This document shows, one piece after another, positions 24,498 to 33,189 of a DNA stretch of 64,000 bases (positions are counted from its first letter, which is position 1; every line of letters starts with the position of its first letter). The translations under genes and the position numbers were made by a program. Source of the stretch: Phytopseudomonas daroniae (GTDB lineage Bacteria > Pseudomonadota > Gammaproteobacteria > Pseudomonadales > Pseudomonadaceae); NCBI RefSeq assembly GCF_004327285.1, contig NZ_QJUI01000010.1, positions 1 to 64,000 on the forward strand, read 5' to 3'. The notes below the pieces were generated by a model. The model was not told the origin of the DNA, did no database searches, and saw only the letters and a list, made by a program, of their open reading frames with translations.

Positions 24498-26756
24498 ATG
24501 TTACTTGCAACCGATCTTGATGGAACCTTTCTCGCTGGCGATCCCGAGGATCGTCTGAGCCTTTACCAAACCATCGCCGCCCACCCGGAAATTCAGTTGG
24601 CCTACGTCACCGGTCGCAGCCTGGAAGCGGTGCTACCGCTGTTGGCCGACCCGACCTTGCCGCAACCGGACTTCATCATCGCCGACGTAGGCGCCACCTT
24701 CGTGCATGGCGACACCTTGCAACCGATCCAGCTGCTGCAGGGCCAGGTCGATGCCCGCTGGCCGGGCGAAAGCCTGGTGGCCCAGGCACTGGACGGCTTC
24801 GGCCTGGAGCGTCAGGACGTGCCCCAGACGCGCCGCTGCTCCTACTTCTGCACGCCTGAGCAGGCAGCCGACCCGGCCCTGGCGGCGGTGGCAGAAACGC
24901 TAGGTTGCGACCTGCTGTACTCCGCGGATCGCTACCTGGACTTTCTGCCCAAGGGCGTCAACAAGGGCAGCAGCCTCAAGGCGCTGGTCGACTGGCTGGA
25001 ACTGGATGCAGACCAGGTACTGGCCTGTGGCGATACCCTGAATGACCTGAACATGCTCGACGGCACCTACAAAGGCGTCTGCGTCGGCGAATCCGAACCG
25101 AATCTGCTGCGCGCCACCGAGCACCAATCCTGGATCCTGCAGGCGGATCGCTCAGGGTGCGGCGGCATTCTTCAGGCATTCGTGCATTTCGGTTTCCTCG
25201 GCGAGCACGGTATCGCCGCGGAAAAACGCAGTGCCACCAAACCAGGCCGGGCCGAGCTGGTGATGGTCTATCACCGCCTGCCCTACGAGGAACACCGCGT
25301 CGATGGCAAGCTGCAGCGCCGCCGGCCGACTTCACCCAACGGCATCATTCCCACGCTGATGAGTTTCTTCGGCGATTCGCGTCCCGGTTCCTGGGTTGCC
25401 TGGGCAGTGGACGAAGGCGGCGACGAGCCCTTCGAAACCCATACCACGGTGGATGCCGAACGCTATCCCAAACTCACCGCTGCACGGGTGGCGCTGAGCA
25501 AGGAAGAAGTCGACATCTTCTACAAGCGCTTCTCCAAGGAAGCCTTCTGGCCGACCCTGCACACTTTCTGGGAGCGTGCGCGTTTCGACGAGGACGACTG
25601 GCAGGTGTTTCTCAAGGTCAACCGCGCCTTCGCCGAACGCACGGCAAAGGAAGCCGCGGAAGGTGCCATCGTCTGGCTGCACGACTACAACCTGTGGATG
25701 GTGCCGGGCTACCTGCGCGAAATGCGCCCTGATCTGCGTATCGCCTTCTTCCACCACACCTACTTTCCCTCGGCCGACGTCTTCAACGTGCTGCCGTGGC
25801 GCCGGCAGATCATCGGCAGCCTGCTGCAGTGCGACTACATCGGCTTCCATATTCCACGCCAGGTGGAAAACTTCGTCGACGTGGCTCGCGGTGTCACCCC
25901 GCTGCAAACCATCAGCCGGCAGAACTGCGCGCCGCGCTTCATCACCTATGGCTGCGCCGTGGGCCTGGAGCGCATGACCACCGCCGTGGACACCGGCAGC
26001 CGCGTAGTCAAACTTGGCGCTCACCCGGTGGGGCTGGACATCGACCGTGTGCGCAATGCCCTGGCCCAGGACAAGACCCGCAAGCAGATGGCGCACCTGC
26101 GTGAAGAGCTGCGCGGCATCAAGCTGGTGCTGTCGGTGGAGCGCCTGGACTACACCAAAGGTATTCTGGAAAAACTCCAGGCCTATGAGCGACTGCTGGC
26201 CGACAATCCGGAGCTGCACAAAAAGATCACGCTGGTCAGCATCTGCGTGCCGGCGGCCCGCGAGATGACCATCTACGACGAGCTGCAATCGCAGATCGAG
26301 CAGGCCGTGGGCCGTATCAACGGCCGCTTCGCGCGGATCGGCTGGACGCCGGTGCAGTTCTTCTTCCGCAGCTTCCCCTTCGACGAAGTGGTAGCCTGGT
26401 ACGCCATGGCCGACGTCATGTGGATCACCCCGCTGCGCGACGGCCTCAACCTGGTGGCCAAGGAATTCGTCGCCACCCAGGGTCTGCTCGAAGGCCAGGG
26501 CGTGCTCGCACTGTCCGAGTTCGCGGGCGCCGCAGCCGAGCTCAAGGGCGCGCTGCTGACCAACCCCCACGACACCGCCGACCTGGCACAAACCTGCTAC
26601 CTGGCGTTGAACATGCCCAAATCCGAAGCCCGTGCGCGGATGCGTGAGCTGTTCGATATCGTCAATTACAACGATATCCGCCGCTGGGGCGACGAGTTCC
26701 TCGCCGGCGTCGCCGAGCCGGAGGCCGAGAACGTCCTGCATCTCGCGGCAGGCTGA
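24498..26756 (+). CDS. ggpPS: Fused glucosylglycerol-phosphate phosphatase/synthase
   Basis: 752 residues in two parts. Residues 1-245 form a HAD phosphatase of the sucrose-phosphatase type: LLATDLDGTF (motif I), VTGRS (II), the Lys in LPKGVNKGSS (III) and CGDTLNDLNMLD (IV). Residues 255-745 form a GT20 glycosyltransferase with WLHDYNLWMVPGYLR, FFHHTYFPSADVFNVLPWR, VERLDYTKGI and TPLRDGLNLVAKEF. Trehalose-6-phosphate synthases are related, but phosphatase-before-GT20 order fits the bifunctional enzymes of Pseudomonas that make the salt osmolyte glucosylglycerol from ADP-glucose and glycerol 3-phosphate. GGGAGA precedes the ATG. Induction by salt is expected, not visible. The alternative is a trehalose phosphate enzyme. 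Confidence 0.82.
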   Translation: MLLATDLDGTFLAGDPEDRLSLYQTIAAHPEIQLAYVTGRSLEAVLPLLADPTLPQPDFIIADVGATFVHGDTLQPIQLLQGQVDARWPGESLVAQALDGFGLERQDVPQTRRCSYFCTPEQAADPALAAVAETLGCDLLYSADRYLDFLPKGVNKGSSLKALVDWLELDADQVLACGDTLNDLNMLDGTYKGVCVGESEPNLLRATEHQSWILQADRSGCGGILQAFVHFGFLGEHGIAAEKRSATKPGRAELVMVYHRLPYEEHRVDGKLQRRRPTSPNGIIPTLMSFFGDSRPGSWVAWAVDEGGDEPFETHTTVDAERYPKLTAARVALSKEEVDIFYKRFSKEAFWPTLHTFWERARFDEDDWQVFLKVNRAFAERTAKEAAEGAIVWLHDYNLWMVPGYLREMRPDLRIAFFHHTYFPSADVFNVLPWRRQIIGSLLQCDYIGFHIPRQVENFVDVARGVTPLQTISRQNCAPRFITYGCAVGLERMTTAVDTGSRVVKLGAHPVGLDIDRVRNALAQDKTRKQMAHLREELRGIKLVLSVERLDYTKGILEKLQAYERLLADNPELHKKITLVSICVPAAREMTIYDELQSQIEQAVGRINGRFARIGWTPVQFFFRSFPFDEVVAWYAMADVMWITPLRDGLNLVAKEFVATQGLLEGQGVLALSEFAGAAAELKGALLTNPHDTADLAQTCYLALNMPKSEARARMRELFDIVNYNDIRRWGDEFLAGVAEPEAENVLHLAAG

Positions 26757-26794
26757 GCCAGAGCTGTAACGATCCGCCGATAGCCCGGCGTTGA

Positions 26795-26823
26795 CGCAGC
26801 GGCTCAGGTCGAGCCGCTGCGTG
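26795..26823. terminator. Strong hairpin after the glucosylglycerol gene
   Basis: ACGCAGCGGCTC and GAGCCGCTGCGT pair perfectly around AGGTC, 38 bases beyond the stop at 26756. There is no T-run, so termination strength is uncertain. Confidence 0.5.
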
Positions 26824-26869
26824 ACTAACTGATATGCTGCGCGCCTCTGGCAAGAACGAGACGTGCGGC

Positions 26870-27634
26870 ATGAAAAACATCCTGATCATCGGCATCGGCG
26901 CCGGCGACCCCGACTACCTGACGATGCAGGCGATCAAGGCCCTCAACCGGGCCGACGTGTTCTTCATCCTCGACAAGGGCGAGGCCAAGGACAAACTGAT
27001 CGCCCTGCGTCGGCTGATCTGCGAACGCTATATCGAGACCGGTCGCACGTACCGCATCGCCGAAGCCAGCAACCCCGAGCGCGAACGCGACACGCCTGAC
27101 TATGACGCCAGTATCGACAGCCTCAATCGCGACAAACAGGCGGTGTTCGAGCAATTGATCGGACAGCTGAAAGATGGCGAAACCGGCGCCTTCCTGGTCT
27201 GGGGTGACCCGTCGCTGTACGACAGCACCATCCGCATACTCGACGGGGTGATCGCCAGCGGCCATCGACTCGACTACCAGGTAATCCCTGGTATCACCAG
27301 CGTGCAGGCGCTGACCGCCCGCCACCGTATTCCACTGAACCAGATTGGTCGTGCCGTGCAGATCACCACCGGCCGACGCCTGCGCGAAGGCTGGCCAGCA
27401 GGCGTGGACAGCGTGGTGGTGATGCTCGATGCCCAGAACAGCTATCGCCATCTCGTCAATCAGGATCTGCACATCTACTGGGGCGCCTATGTCGGCACGC
27501 CGGACGAAATCCTGATCGAGGGCAAGCTGGCCGATGTCGCCGAGCGTATCGTGCAAACCCGCGCGGCAGCGCGCGAGGCCAATGGCTGGATCATGGACAG
27601 CTACCTGCTGCGCCGCGGCGGACGTGAGGCCTGA
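26870..27634 (+). CDS. cobF: Precorrin-6A synthase (deacetylating)
   Basis: 254 residues of the tetrapyrrole methylase fold: MKNILIIGIGAGDPDYLT start, VFFILDKGEAKDKL, FLVWGDPSLYDSTIRIL, VIPGITSVQALTARH and GWIMDSYLL. CobF methylates C1 of precorrin-5 and releases acetate in aerobic cobalamin synthesis. The ATG at 26870 is chosen because the longer frame starts in the intergenic hairpin region. The gene stands alone, away from other cob genes in this window, as is usual in Pseudomonas. No cobalamin riboswitch is evident upstream. Confidence 0.9.
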   Translation: MKNILIIGIGAGDPDYLTMQAIKALNRADVFFILDKGEAKDKLIALRRLICERYIETGRTYRIAEASNPERERDTPDYDASIDSLNRDKQAVFEQLIGQLKDGETGAFLVWGDPSLYDSTIRILDGVIASGHRLDYQVIPGITSVQALTARHRIPLNQIGRAVQITTGRRLREGWPAGVDSVVVMLDAQNSYRHLVNQDLHIYWGAYVGTPDEILIEGKLADVAERIVQTRAAAREANGWIMDSYLLRRGGREA

Positions 27635-27731
27635 TTCCAGAGTCGCAGCCCTCAGCAGCCTGTTCGCGATCTGCTGCGTGTCGCCTGCAGACGTATTCGA
27701 TCGCAAGAAAAGAAGGCGATAGCGGACATTC

Positions 27732-27823
27732 GTAGGGTGGACGACGCTTGCCTACGCGGCCCGATCCTTCCACCAACCTAGCGATCGCAATGGTGGATGA
27801 AAAGAGCGTCATCCACCCTACGT
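27732..27823. repeat. Intergenic palindromic repeat, family A (copy 2)
   Basis: GTAGGGTGGACGACGCTTGCC to TCATCCACCCTACG, nearly identical to 113-214, including the inner GCGATCGCAATGGTGGATGA. The right end here is shorter than in copy 1 (ATCCACC rather than CAGCTACGCGCCCCGATCC), so this copy ends in a simpler inverted form. Confidence 0.8.
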
Positions 27824-27846
27824 CCTATGGGGTCTATGGCACGAAT

Positions 27847-27921
27847 GTAGCCTGGATTAGCCGCAGGCGTAATCCGGGGCCGAAGGCCATGATCCATGGT
27901 TCAACGCGGGTCATCGGCCGG
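27847..27921. repeat. Intergenic repeat, family B (copy 2)
   Basis: Begins GTAGCCTGGATTAGCCGC and continues as copy 1 at 242 for about 75 bases with a few substitutions (CCATGATCCATGG for CCGTGATCCATGG). It lies 23 bases after the family A copy, between convergent cobF and prmB. Confidence 0.8.
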
Positions 27922-27989
27922 CCGCTTCCGCCTTGTAGCGGCCTGTCAGGCGACCCTTGATTCAGGCTTGCGAGATCGTGAACAGGTTT

Positions 27990-28916
27990 TCAGAGGCGCC
28001 CGCGGAACAGCGCCTGGTGCTTGCGGCATTGCTCGGCCGAAAGCATGAACACGCCGTGGCCGCCACGGGCGAAATCCAGCCAGGCGAAATCCACCTCGGG
28101 ATACAGCGTCTCGACGTGCACCTGGCTGTTGCCCACCTCGACGATCAGCAGGCCCTTGTCGGTCAGATGATCGGCCGCTTCCGCCAGCATCCGGCGCACC
28201 AAATCCAGGCCGTCGTCACCGCAGGCCAAACCCATTTCCGGCTCATGCTGGTACTCGGCCGGCATATCGGCGAAGTCTTCGGCATCGACATAGGGCGGGT
28301 TGGAGACGATCAGATCGAAACGCTGCCCCGGCAGACCGGCGAAGCCGTCACCCTGTACGGTGTAGACACGTTCTTCGAGGCCATGGCGCTCGATATTGCG
28401 GTTGGCCACTTCCAGCGCATCAAAGGACAGATCACCCAGTACCACTTCGGCGTCGAGAAATTCGTAGGCGCAGGCGATGCCGATACAGCCGGAACCGGTG
28501 CACAGGTCAAGAATCCGCGCGGGTTCACCGGCCAGCCACGGGCTGAAACGCTGTTCGATCAGTTCGGAGATCGGTGAGCGCGGCACCAGTACCCGCTCAT
28601 CGACGATAAAGGGCAAGCCGCAGAACCAGGCCTCGCCGAGCAGATAGGCGGTCGGCACGCGATCCTCGATGCGCCGCTGCAACAAGGTGTGCAGGTGCTG
28701 CTGCTCATCTTCTTCGAGACGGCAATCCAGATAGCCGTCAGCGATTTCCCAGGGCAGATGCAGGGCACCCAGCACCAGTTGCCGGGCTTCGTCCCAGGCG
28801 TTGTCGGTACCATGACCGAAGAACAGCTCCTCTGCCTGAAAGCGGCTCACGGCCCAGCGGATGTAATCGCGCAGCGTGCGCAGGCGGGTGTTCAGGGCTG
28901 GGCGGGCATCGGTCAC
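27990..28916 (-). CDS. prmB: 50S ribosomal protein L3 N5-glutamine methyltransferase
   Basis: 308 residues. SAM-dependent methyltransferase with [16 protein letters not shown] (motif I) and the [12 protein letters not shown] glutamine-methylation signature NPPY. The N-terminal [28 protein letters not shown] and [13 protein letters not shown] segments separate PrmB from PrmC. The GTG at 28916 is preferred since GGAG is seven bases upstream; an ATG 24 bases further up is an alternative. Methylates Gln of ribosomal protein L3. It points away from the divergent gene at 29144. Confidence 0.93.
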   Translation of the reverse strand: MTDARPALNTRLRTLRDYIRWAVSRFQAEELFFGHGTDNAWDEARQLVLGALHLPWEIADGYLDCRLEEDEQQHLHTLLQRRIEDRVPTAYLLGEAWFCGLPFIVDERVLVPRSPISELIEQRFSPWLAGEPARILDLCTGSGCIGIACAYEFLDAEVVLGDLSFDALEVANRNIERHGLEERVYTVQGDGFAGLPGQRFDLIVSNPPYVDAEDFADMPAEYQHEPEMGLACGDDGLDLVRRMLAEAADHLTDKGLLIVEVGNSQVHVETLYPEVDFAWLDFARGGHGVFMLSAEQCRKHQALFRGRL

Positions 28917-29143
28917 AGCATGGCTCCGGGCAAAAGGCATTAGTTTAGCAGGCCTACCCCGGCAATCCAGCGCCATCCCCTGTGCGTTCGATATGGCAGC
29001 ATTCCGTGTGCCCCAGCGAGCTGAAACGATTCACTTGGCGTTGCCGAAGTAGCTGCATCGCAATACAACCAACAGAGAGGTTCACAGCAGCGTCATACAG
29101 GCGGACAATATGTACCGTTAACCGCGCCAGCAAGGAGTCGTAC

Positions 29144-29743
29144 ATGTCGTCCCACCCGCAAACGTTCTATCAGCTCACCGGTCGTGGCCATGCGCCTGCC
29201 AATCTGAGCAATGCGACTCTGCTGGTCATTGATGCCCAGGAAGAATATCGCAGTGGTGTGGTGCAGTTGCCGGGCCTGGATGCAGCCGTGGCGGAAATCG
29301 CCAAGCTTCTGGATGCCACACGCCGCCTGGGCGGCTCCATCGTTCACGTCAAACACCTGGGCATTCCTGGTGGCCTGCTCGACCCACGCGGCCCGCGTGG
29401 TGAACATCTTCCGGAAGTGGCACCGCTACCCGGTGAGATCGTCGTCGAAAAGCGCATGCCGAACGCCTTCTCCGGTACCGACCTGCATGAAAAGCTGCAG
29501 TCTCTGGGTCATCTGGATCTGATCGTCTGCGGGTTCATGACCCACTCCAGCATCAGCACCACCATCCGCGCCACCAAGGACTACGGCTATCGCTGCACCG
29601 TGGTCGATGCAGCCTGCGCGACCCGCGACCTGCCGACGCCCGATGGCAAGGTGATCAGCGCCGCCGAAATGCACCGCTTCGAAATGATCGCCCTGGCCGA
29701 CAACTTCGCAGCCTGGGTTCCGGACGCCAGCGCGCTGGTGTAA
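29144..29743 (+). CDS. Isochorismatase-fold protein with Ser in place of the catalytic Cys
   Basis: 199 residues of the isochorismatase superfamily: LLVIDAQEEYRSG (Asp), VHVKHLG, VVEKRMPNAFSGT (Lys) and VVDAACATRDL. The nucleophile turn, usually G-x-x-T-x-x-C, reads GFMTHSSISTT, with Ser at the Cys position. Without the thiol it cannot work as a cysteine hydrolase; it might act like PhzD-type members that use no Cys, or be a binding protein. AAGGAG lies seven bases before the ATG. Upstream of the small membrane protein and the Smr gene, same strand. This is not one of the short fragments: both ends of the domain are intact. Confidence 0.82.
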   Translation: MSSHPQTFYQLTGRGHAPANLSNATLLVIDAQEEYRSGVVQLPGLDAAVAEIAKLLDATRRLGGSIVHVKHLGIPGGLLDPRGPRGEHLPEVAPLPGEIVVEKRMPNAFSGTDLHEKLQSLGHLDLIVCGFMTHSSISTTIRATKDYGYRCTVVDAACATRDLPTPDGKVISAAEMHRFEMIALADNFAAWVPDASALV

Positions 29744-29837
29744 GCCTGCAGACATGCGGCGCCTGGCGCTGCATGGTTTGAACCCGCCCCGCTCCTGTCA
29801 GTCATAGCGGAAAGATCCTTCGAGGAAATGTCGCCCC

Positions 29838-30161
29838 ATGAAGCAATCAGACGGTTTCGATGCCCGCCGCCTACGCCCGAGAGGATCGGGCCACTGGCGA
29901 CTGCGCGTTGCCGCCGCCCTGGCGGCGCTGTTCGCGACATTCGGCATTCTGCTGGCCATGGCGGGGGCCGCTACCCTGCTGGGGCGGCCACCAGCCCTCG
30001 GCAACCTGAACGACTCCACCAGCGACGCCAGCATTCTACTGGCGCTTGGCCTGATCCTGCTGTGGGGCGGCACAGTGGGCTGGCGTAAATGCCGTCGCCG
30101 CATGCGTCAGAGCACAGCCGGTCTGGCCATGTCGCCGCATCTGATGAAGAAACGCGACTGA
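29838..30161 (+). CDS. Small two-helix membrane protein, unknown function
   Basis: 107 residues. A basic N-terminus (RRLRPRGSGHWRLR) leads into a first hydrophobic helix (VAAALAALFATFGILLAMAGAATLLG), a 20-residue loop, a second helix (ILLALGLILLWGGTVGW) and a very basic tail (RKCRRRMRQS, MKKRD), so both termini should face the cytoplasm. Coding is supported by length, composition and its place between two conserved genes on the same strand (94 bases after and 48 bases before). I do not recognise a named family. Confidence 0.7.
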   Translation: MKQSDGFDARRLRPRGSGHWRLRVAAALAALFATFGILLAMAGAATLLGRPPALGNLNDSTSDASILLALGLILLWGGTVGWRKCRRRMRQSTAGLAMSPHLMKKRD

Positions 30162-30209
30162 CCCGCCTCTTCCCGCTTGGTAAACTTGGCTTCCCCTGCG
30201 GAGGCTCCG

Positions 30210-30767
30210 ATGCAAGACGACGACTTTTCCCTGTTCAAGGCTCAGCTGCAAGGCGTGAAGCCGATCAAGCATGATCGCGCCGACACCGGCAAGCCGAAGA
30301 GCGACCGTGCGCGCCTGGCTACCCTGCGCCAGGCCGCGACGCTAAGTACCGACACCATCAAGGTCGATGGCCTGTCCGATCAGTTCGTCATCGACGTTGG
30401 CGCCGAAGACGCCCTGTACTGGGCCGGCAATGGCGTGCAGGACGGCCAGATGCGCAAACTCAAGCTCGGCCAGATCCCGTTCGACGGCAGCCTCGACTTG
30501 CACGGCATGAGCGTGGAAAAGGCCCGCGACACCCTCTGGGAATTCCTCGCCGAGGCTACCAAGCTGGAAGTTCGCTGCGTACGGGTGACCCACGGCAAGG
30601 CGGTACGCACCGACGGCCGCAAGCCGATGATCAAGAGCCACGTGAATACCTGGCTGCGCCAGCACCCGCAAGTGCTCGGTTTCACCTCCTGCATCGCCAA
30701 GCACGGCGGTACCGGAGCGGTCTACGTGATACTCAAGCGCACCATGATGGACGGCCGCGACGAGTGA
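30210..30767 (+). CDS. Smr-domain protein (SmrA-like)
   Basis: 185 residues. N-terminal FSLFKAQLQGVKPIKHDRA resembles the conserved LFxxxMxxVxPL segment of the SmrA/SmrB proteins; the Smr domain covers about 95-180 with SLDLHGMSVEKARDTLWEF, the catalytic-type VTHGKAVR and AKHGGTGAVYVIL. Smr domains are nicking or ribosome-collision endonucleases (E. coli SmrB cleaves mRNA at collided ribosomes). The HGK and the C-terminal HGG motif favour SmrA. ATG at 30210 is chosen by the MQDDDFSLF start. Confidence 0.85.
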   Translation: MQDDDFSLFKAQLQGVKPIKHDRADTGKPKSDRARLATLRQAATLSTDTIKVDGLSDQFVIDVGAEDALYWAGNGVQDGQMRKLKLGQIPFDGSLDLHGMSVEKARDTLWEFLAEATKLEVRCVRVTHGKAVRTDGRKPMIKSHVNTWLRQHPQVLGFTSCIAKHGGTGAVYVILKRTMMDGRDE

Positions 30768-30870
30768 TCGGTAGCCCGACGGCTGTCTACCAGCCCACGC
30801 TGAGCAGATTTACGAAAATAGCCGGTAGCCATTTAGGGCGCCATTTACGGCGAGCCTGAATGGCAGGCAC

Positions 30871-30899
30871 AAAAAACCCGGCGCGAAGGCCGGGTTTTC
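30871..30899 (-). terminator. Terminator of the earP-efp transcript
   Basis: On the minus strand AACCCGGCC-TTCG-CGCCGGGTT is followed by TTTTT. It lies 22 bases beyond the efp stop. As the A-run precedes it on the plus strand, it may also stop the Smr transcript. Confidence 0.88.
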
Positions 30900-30920
30900 A
30901 TCACACAGCAAGCCTGACGG

Positions 30921-31493
30921 TCAGACCGGCGCCTTGGCGCGGGACTTGTACTCGCCAGTGCGGGTGTCGATCTCGATCCAGTCACCGATTTCGCAGAAAT
31001 CAGCCACTTTCACTTCGGTACCATTGTTCAGCTTGGCAGGCTTCATCACCTTGCCGGAGGTGTCGCCACGGGCGGAACCTTCGGTGTAGGCCAGCTGACG
31101 CACGATAGTGGTCGGCAGGTCGACGGAGATAACCTTGCCTTCGAAGAACACGGCTTCACAGACGTCGTTCATGCCTTCTTCGATGAACGGCAGAACGCTT
31201 TCCAGGTCTTCGGCGCGCAGCTCGTAGGAGTTGTATTCCGGATCCATGAAAACGTAGTCGTCGCCGCTGATGTAGGACAGGTTCACTTCCTTGCGCTCAA
31301 GGATGACCGGCTCCATCTTGTCGTCGGCTTTGTAGACGGTTTCAGTCTTCGAGCCGTTCATTAGGTTCTTCAGCTTCATCTTCACGATGGCGCTGTTACG
31401 ACCGGACTTGGTGAATTCGGCCTTCTGGATCAGCCATGGCTGGCCATCGATCAGGGCCACGCTGTTAGGCTTCATTTCTTGTGCGGTTTTCAT
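30921..31493 (-). CDS. efp: Translation elongation factor P
   Basis: 190 residues across three OB-type domains. The tip of domain I reads KSGRNSA with Arg32, the residue that is rhamnosylated in pseudomonads, instead of the Lys found in E. coli [41 protein letters not shown] and [13 protein letters not shown] are family marks. EF-P relieves ribosome stalling at polyproline. Gene lies 46 bases downstream of earP on the same strand, which matches the arginine-type EF-P system. Confidence 0.97.
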   Translation of the reverse strand: MKTAQEMKPNSVALIDGQPWLIQKAEFTKSGRNSAIVKMKLKNLMNGSKTETVYKADDKMEPVILERKEVNLSYISGDDYVFMDPEYNSYELRAEDLESVLPFIEEGMNDVCEAVFFEGKVISVDLPTTIVRQLAYTEGSARGDTSGKVMKPAKLNNGTEVKVADFCEIGDWIEIDTRTGEYKSRAKAPV

Positions 31494-31539
31494 ACGAATA
31501 TCCGGATCTGAATGGATTTACAAAATTCGAGGCCGCGTA

Positions 31540-32664
31540 TCATAGCCAATTTCGGTAAAACTGCACCAGCGCTGCGGCAAGATCTGCACGTACCGCCTGG
31601 CACTTCGCCCACGCCTGGGCATGTGCAGTCAGTTCATCGTGGCAGTGCAGCCACGCGCTCCAGCCCTGCGCCATGGGCTCGCCAGCGTTCCAGGCCCGCC
31701 ACACGGCCTGCAGCACCGCGCTGACCTCGGCCGAAAGCCCTTGGCAGTACAACGCCATGAAAGCCTCCAGCTTGTCCCAGTGCGCGCCCTCTTCTTGAGG
31801 ATAAATGTGCCAGACGAGCGGTCGTCCGGCCCACTGCGCGCGCACGAAGGAATCCTCGCCGCGTACCAGGTTGAGGTCGCAGCACCAGAGCAGCGCGTCG
31901 TACTGATCCTGCTGCACGAAGGGCAGCACCTGAACGCTCAGCGCACCACGCCGCGCTACCGCACCGGCTTCAATCGGTTGCCCCAACCAGTGCTGCAGAT
32001 CACCCAGTATCCGACCTTCGGGCACCAGCAGGTGGGTAGGCGCGACATCGTTCGCCAAGGCATCGAGCCAGCCGGCCAACGCGGCATTTTCGTAGGCGAA
32101 CAGGGAAATCAATCGAGCGCCAGGGTCTGGCCGTACGCCAATCGACGCGAGGAAGCGCTCACGGGCACCAGCGTCCTGCTGCAACGCATCACGGGCGACC
32201 AGCAGATCCTGCTCGCGCAACAGCCCGCCGGTGCCCGCGGTAAAGCCTGGAAAGAAGAAGAATTTCTGCAGGCCATTGCTCTGCATCGATGGCAACCCAT
32301 GACAGCCCTCGACCCAGTCCTCGGCGCTCAGATACTCCAGATTCAGCCAGAGAATGCGCGTCGGCCTTGCCGCCATCGCCGCTACGTATTCGGCGGGCAA
32401 CTCACAGGCGAACGCCTCGATCACCACATCCGCCGGCTCGACCGGCTGCCAGGCCTGCGCCCAGCGACGTACCTCGACGCCACGCAGCCGCTGACAAGCC
32501 AACTCGGCATCCGCCTGCGGGCAAATCCGCACGAGCGCTGCCAGGTCGTCGACCCACAGGCGTACTTCGGCGCCCTGCTCGGCCACCAACTGTCGCGCCA
32601 GCCGCCAGGTCACACCGATATCGCCGTAGTTGTCTACCACGCTACAGAAAACATCCCACTTCAC
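31540..32664 (-). CDS. earP: EF-P arginine rhamnosyltransferase
   Basis: 374 residues. WDVFCSVVDNYGDIGVTWRLAR is the N-terminal EarP signature, with the two Asp residues (11 and 15 here) corresponding to the catalytic Asp13 and Asp17 of the P. putida enzyme; later WLNLEYLSAEDW, FFFPGFTAGTGGLLRE, VRGEDSFVRAQWAG (TDP-rhamnose site) and WHIYPQEEGAHW. It transfers L-rhamnose to Arg32 of EF-P. No ATG gives this start; the GTG at 32664 is the only codon immediately before the conserved region, with a weak GGGA upstream. The frame extends 43 residues further without conservation. Confidence 0.93.
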   Translation of the reverse strand: MKWDVFCSVVDNYGDIGVTWRLARQLVAEQGAEVRLWVDDLAALVRICPQADAELACQRLRGVEVRRWAQAWQPVEPADVVIEAFACELPAEYVAAMAARPTRILWLNLEYLSAEDWVEGCHGLPSMQSNGLQKFFFFPGFTAGTGGLLREQDLLVARDALQQDAGARERFLASIGVRPDPGARLISLFAYENAALAGWLDALANDVAPTHLLVPEGRILGDLQHWLGQPIEAGAVARRGALSVQVLPFVQQDQYDALLWCCDLNLVRGEDSFVRAQWAGRPLVWHIYPQEEGAHWDKLEAFMALYCQGLSAEVSAVLQAVWRAWNAGEPMAQGWSAWLHCHDELTAHAQAWAKCQAVRADLAAALVQFYRNWL

Positions 32665-32899
32665 TGCCAGGTTCCCGGTATCAAGGAGGTATCCATGCGT
32701 CGATTTTACAATTGCAGGCTGGCACAACGATCCGCAGCTCAGTCCGCAAGACGTTTTGTTACCCGGCACAAGTAGCTCGTACCGACAGTGCAATTCTACT
32801 TCGCTTCCAAGTCTGCGCGGCTGCCATCACCCGCTGTTCTGTGCATTTGCAAGACGCTTTGCATTCAACCCGCTTAACGACGAAGAGTCATTAACATGA

Positions 32900-32919
32900 C
32901 GTACGATTTCGCGTACGAT
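32900..32919. promoter_or_regulatory. Candidate operator of the yefM-yoeB pair
   Basis: CGTACGAT occurs twice, at 32900-32907 and 32912-32919, each with the internal palindrome CGTACG, 12 bases apart. They lie 28-47 bases before the antitoxin start, where the promoter should be. YefM-type antitoxins bind short palindromes at their own promoter, so this is a likely autoregulatory site. Confidence 0.6.
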
Positions 32920-32946
32920 ACAAGCATTCTCAGGAGGCCAAGCATC

Positions 32947-33189
32947 ATGCAAACTCTTACCGCCAGCGAAGCGCGCACCAATCTGTATCGGTTGATGGAT
33001 CAGTCCGCAGAATCCCACCAACCCATTCTGATTTCGGGCAAACGCACCAACTCGGTTCTGATCTCGGCTGAGGATTGGGAAGCCATCCAGGAAACGCTGT
33101 ACCTGCTGTCCGTCCCTGGCATGCGCGAATCCATCAAGGAAGGCATGGAAGAACCGGTAGACGATTGCGCCAAGGAACTCGACTGGTGA
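32947..33189 (+). CDS. yefM: Antitoxin of the YefM/Phd family
   Basis: 80 residues. N-terminal DNA-binding half MQTLTASEARTNLYRLMDQ, VLISAEDWEAIQETLYLL, followed by an acidic C-terminus that wraps the toxin (IKEGMEEPVDDCAKELDW). GGAGG lies nine bases before the ATG. Its stop overlaps the GTG start of the toxin by four bases (GTGA), so expression is coupled. It represses its own promoter with the toxin as corepressor in known pairs. Confidence 0.92.
   Translation: MQTLTASEARTNLYRLMDQSAESHQPILISGKRTNSVLISAEDWEAIQETLYLLSVPGMRESIKEGMEEPVDDCAKELDW

Noticed and set aside
26757..26869. Cobalamin riboswitch before cobF
   Set aside because: The gap is only 113 bases, holds a simple hairpin and lacks a B12-box-like sequence.
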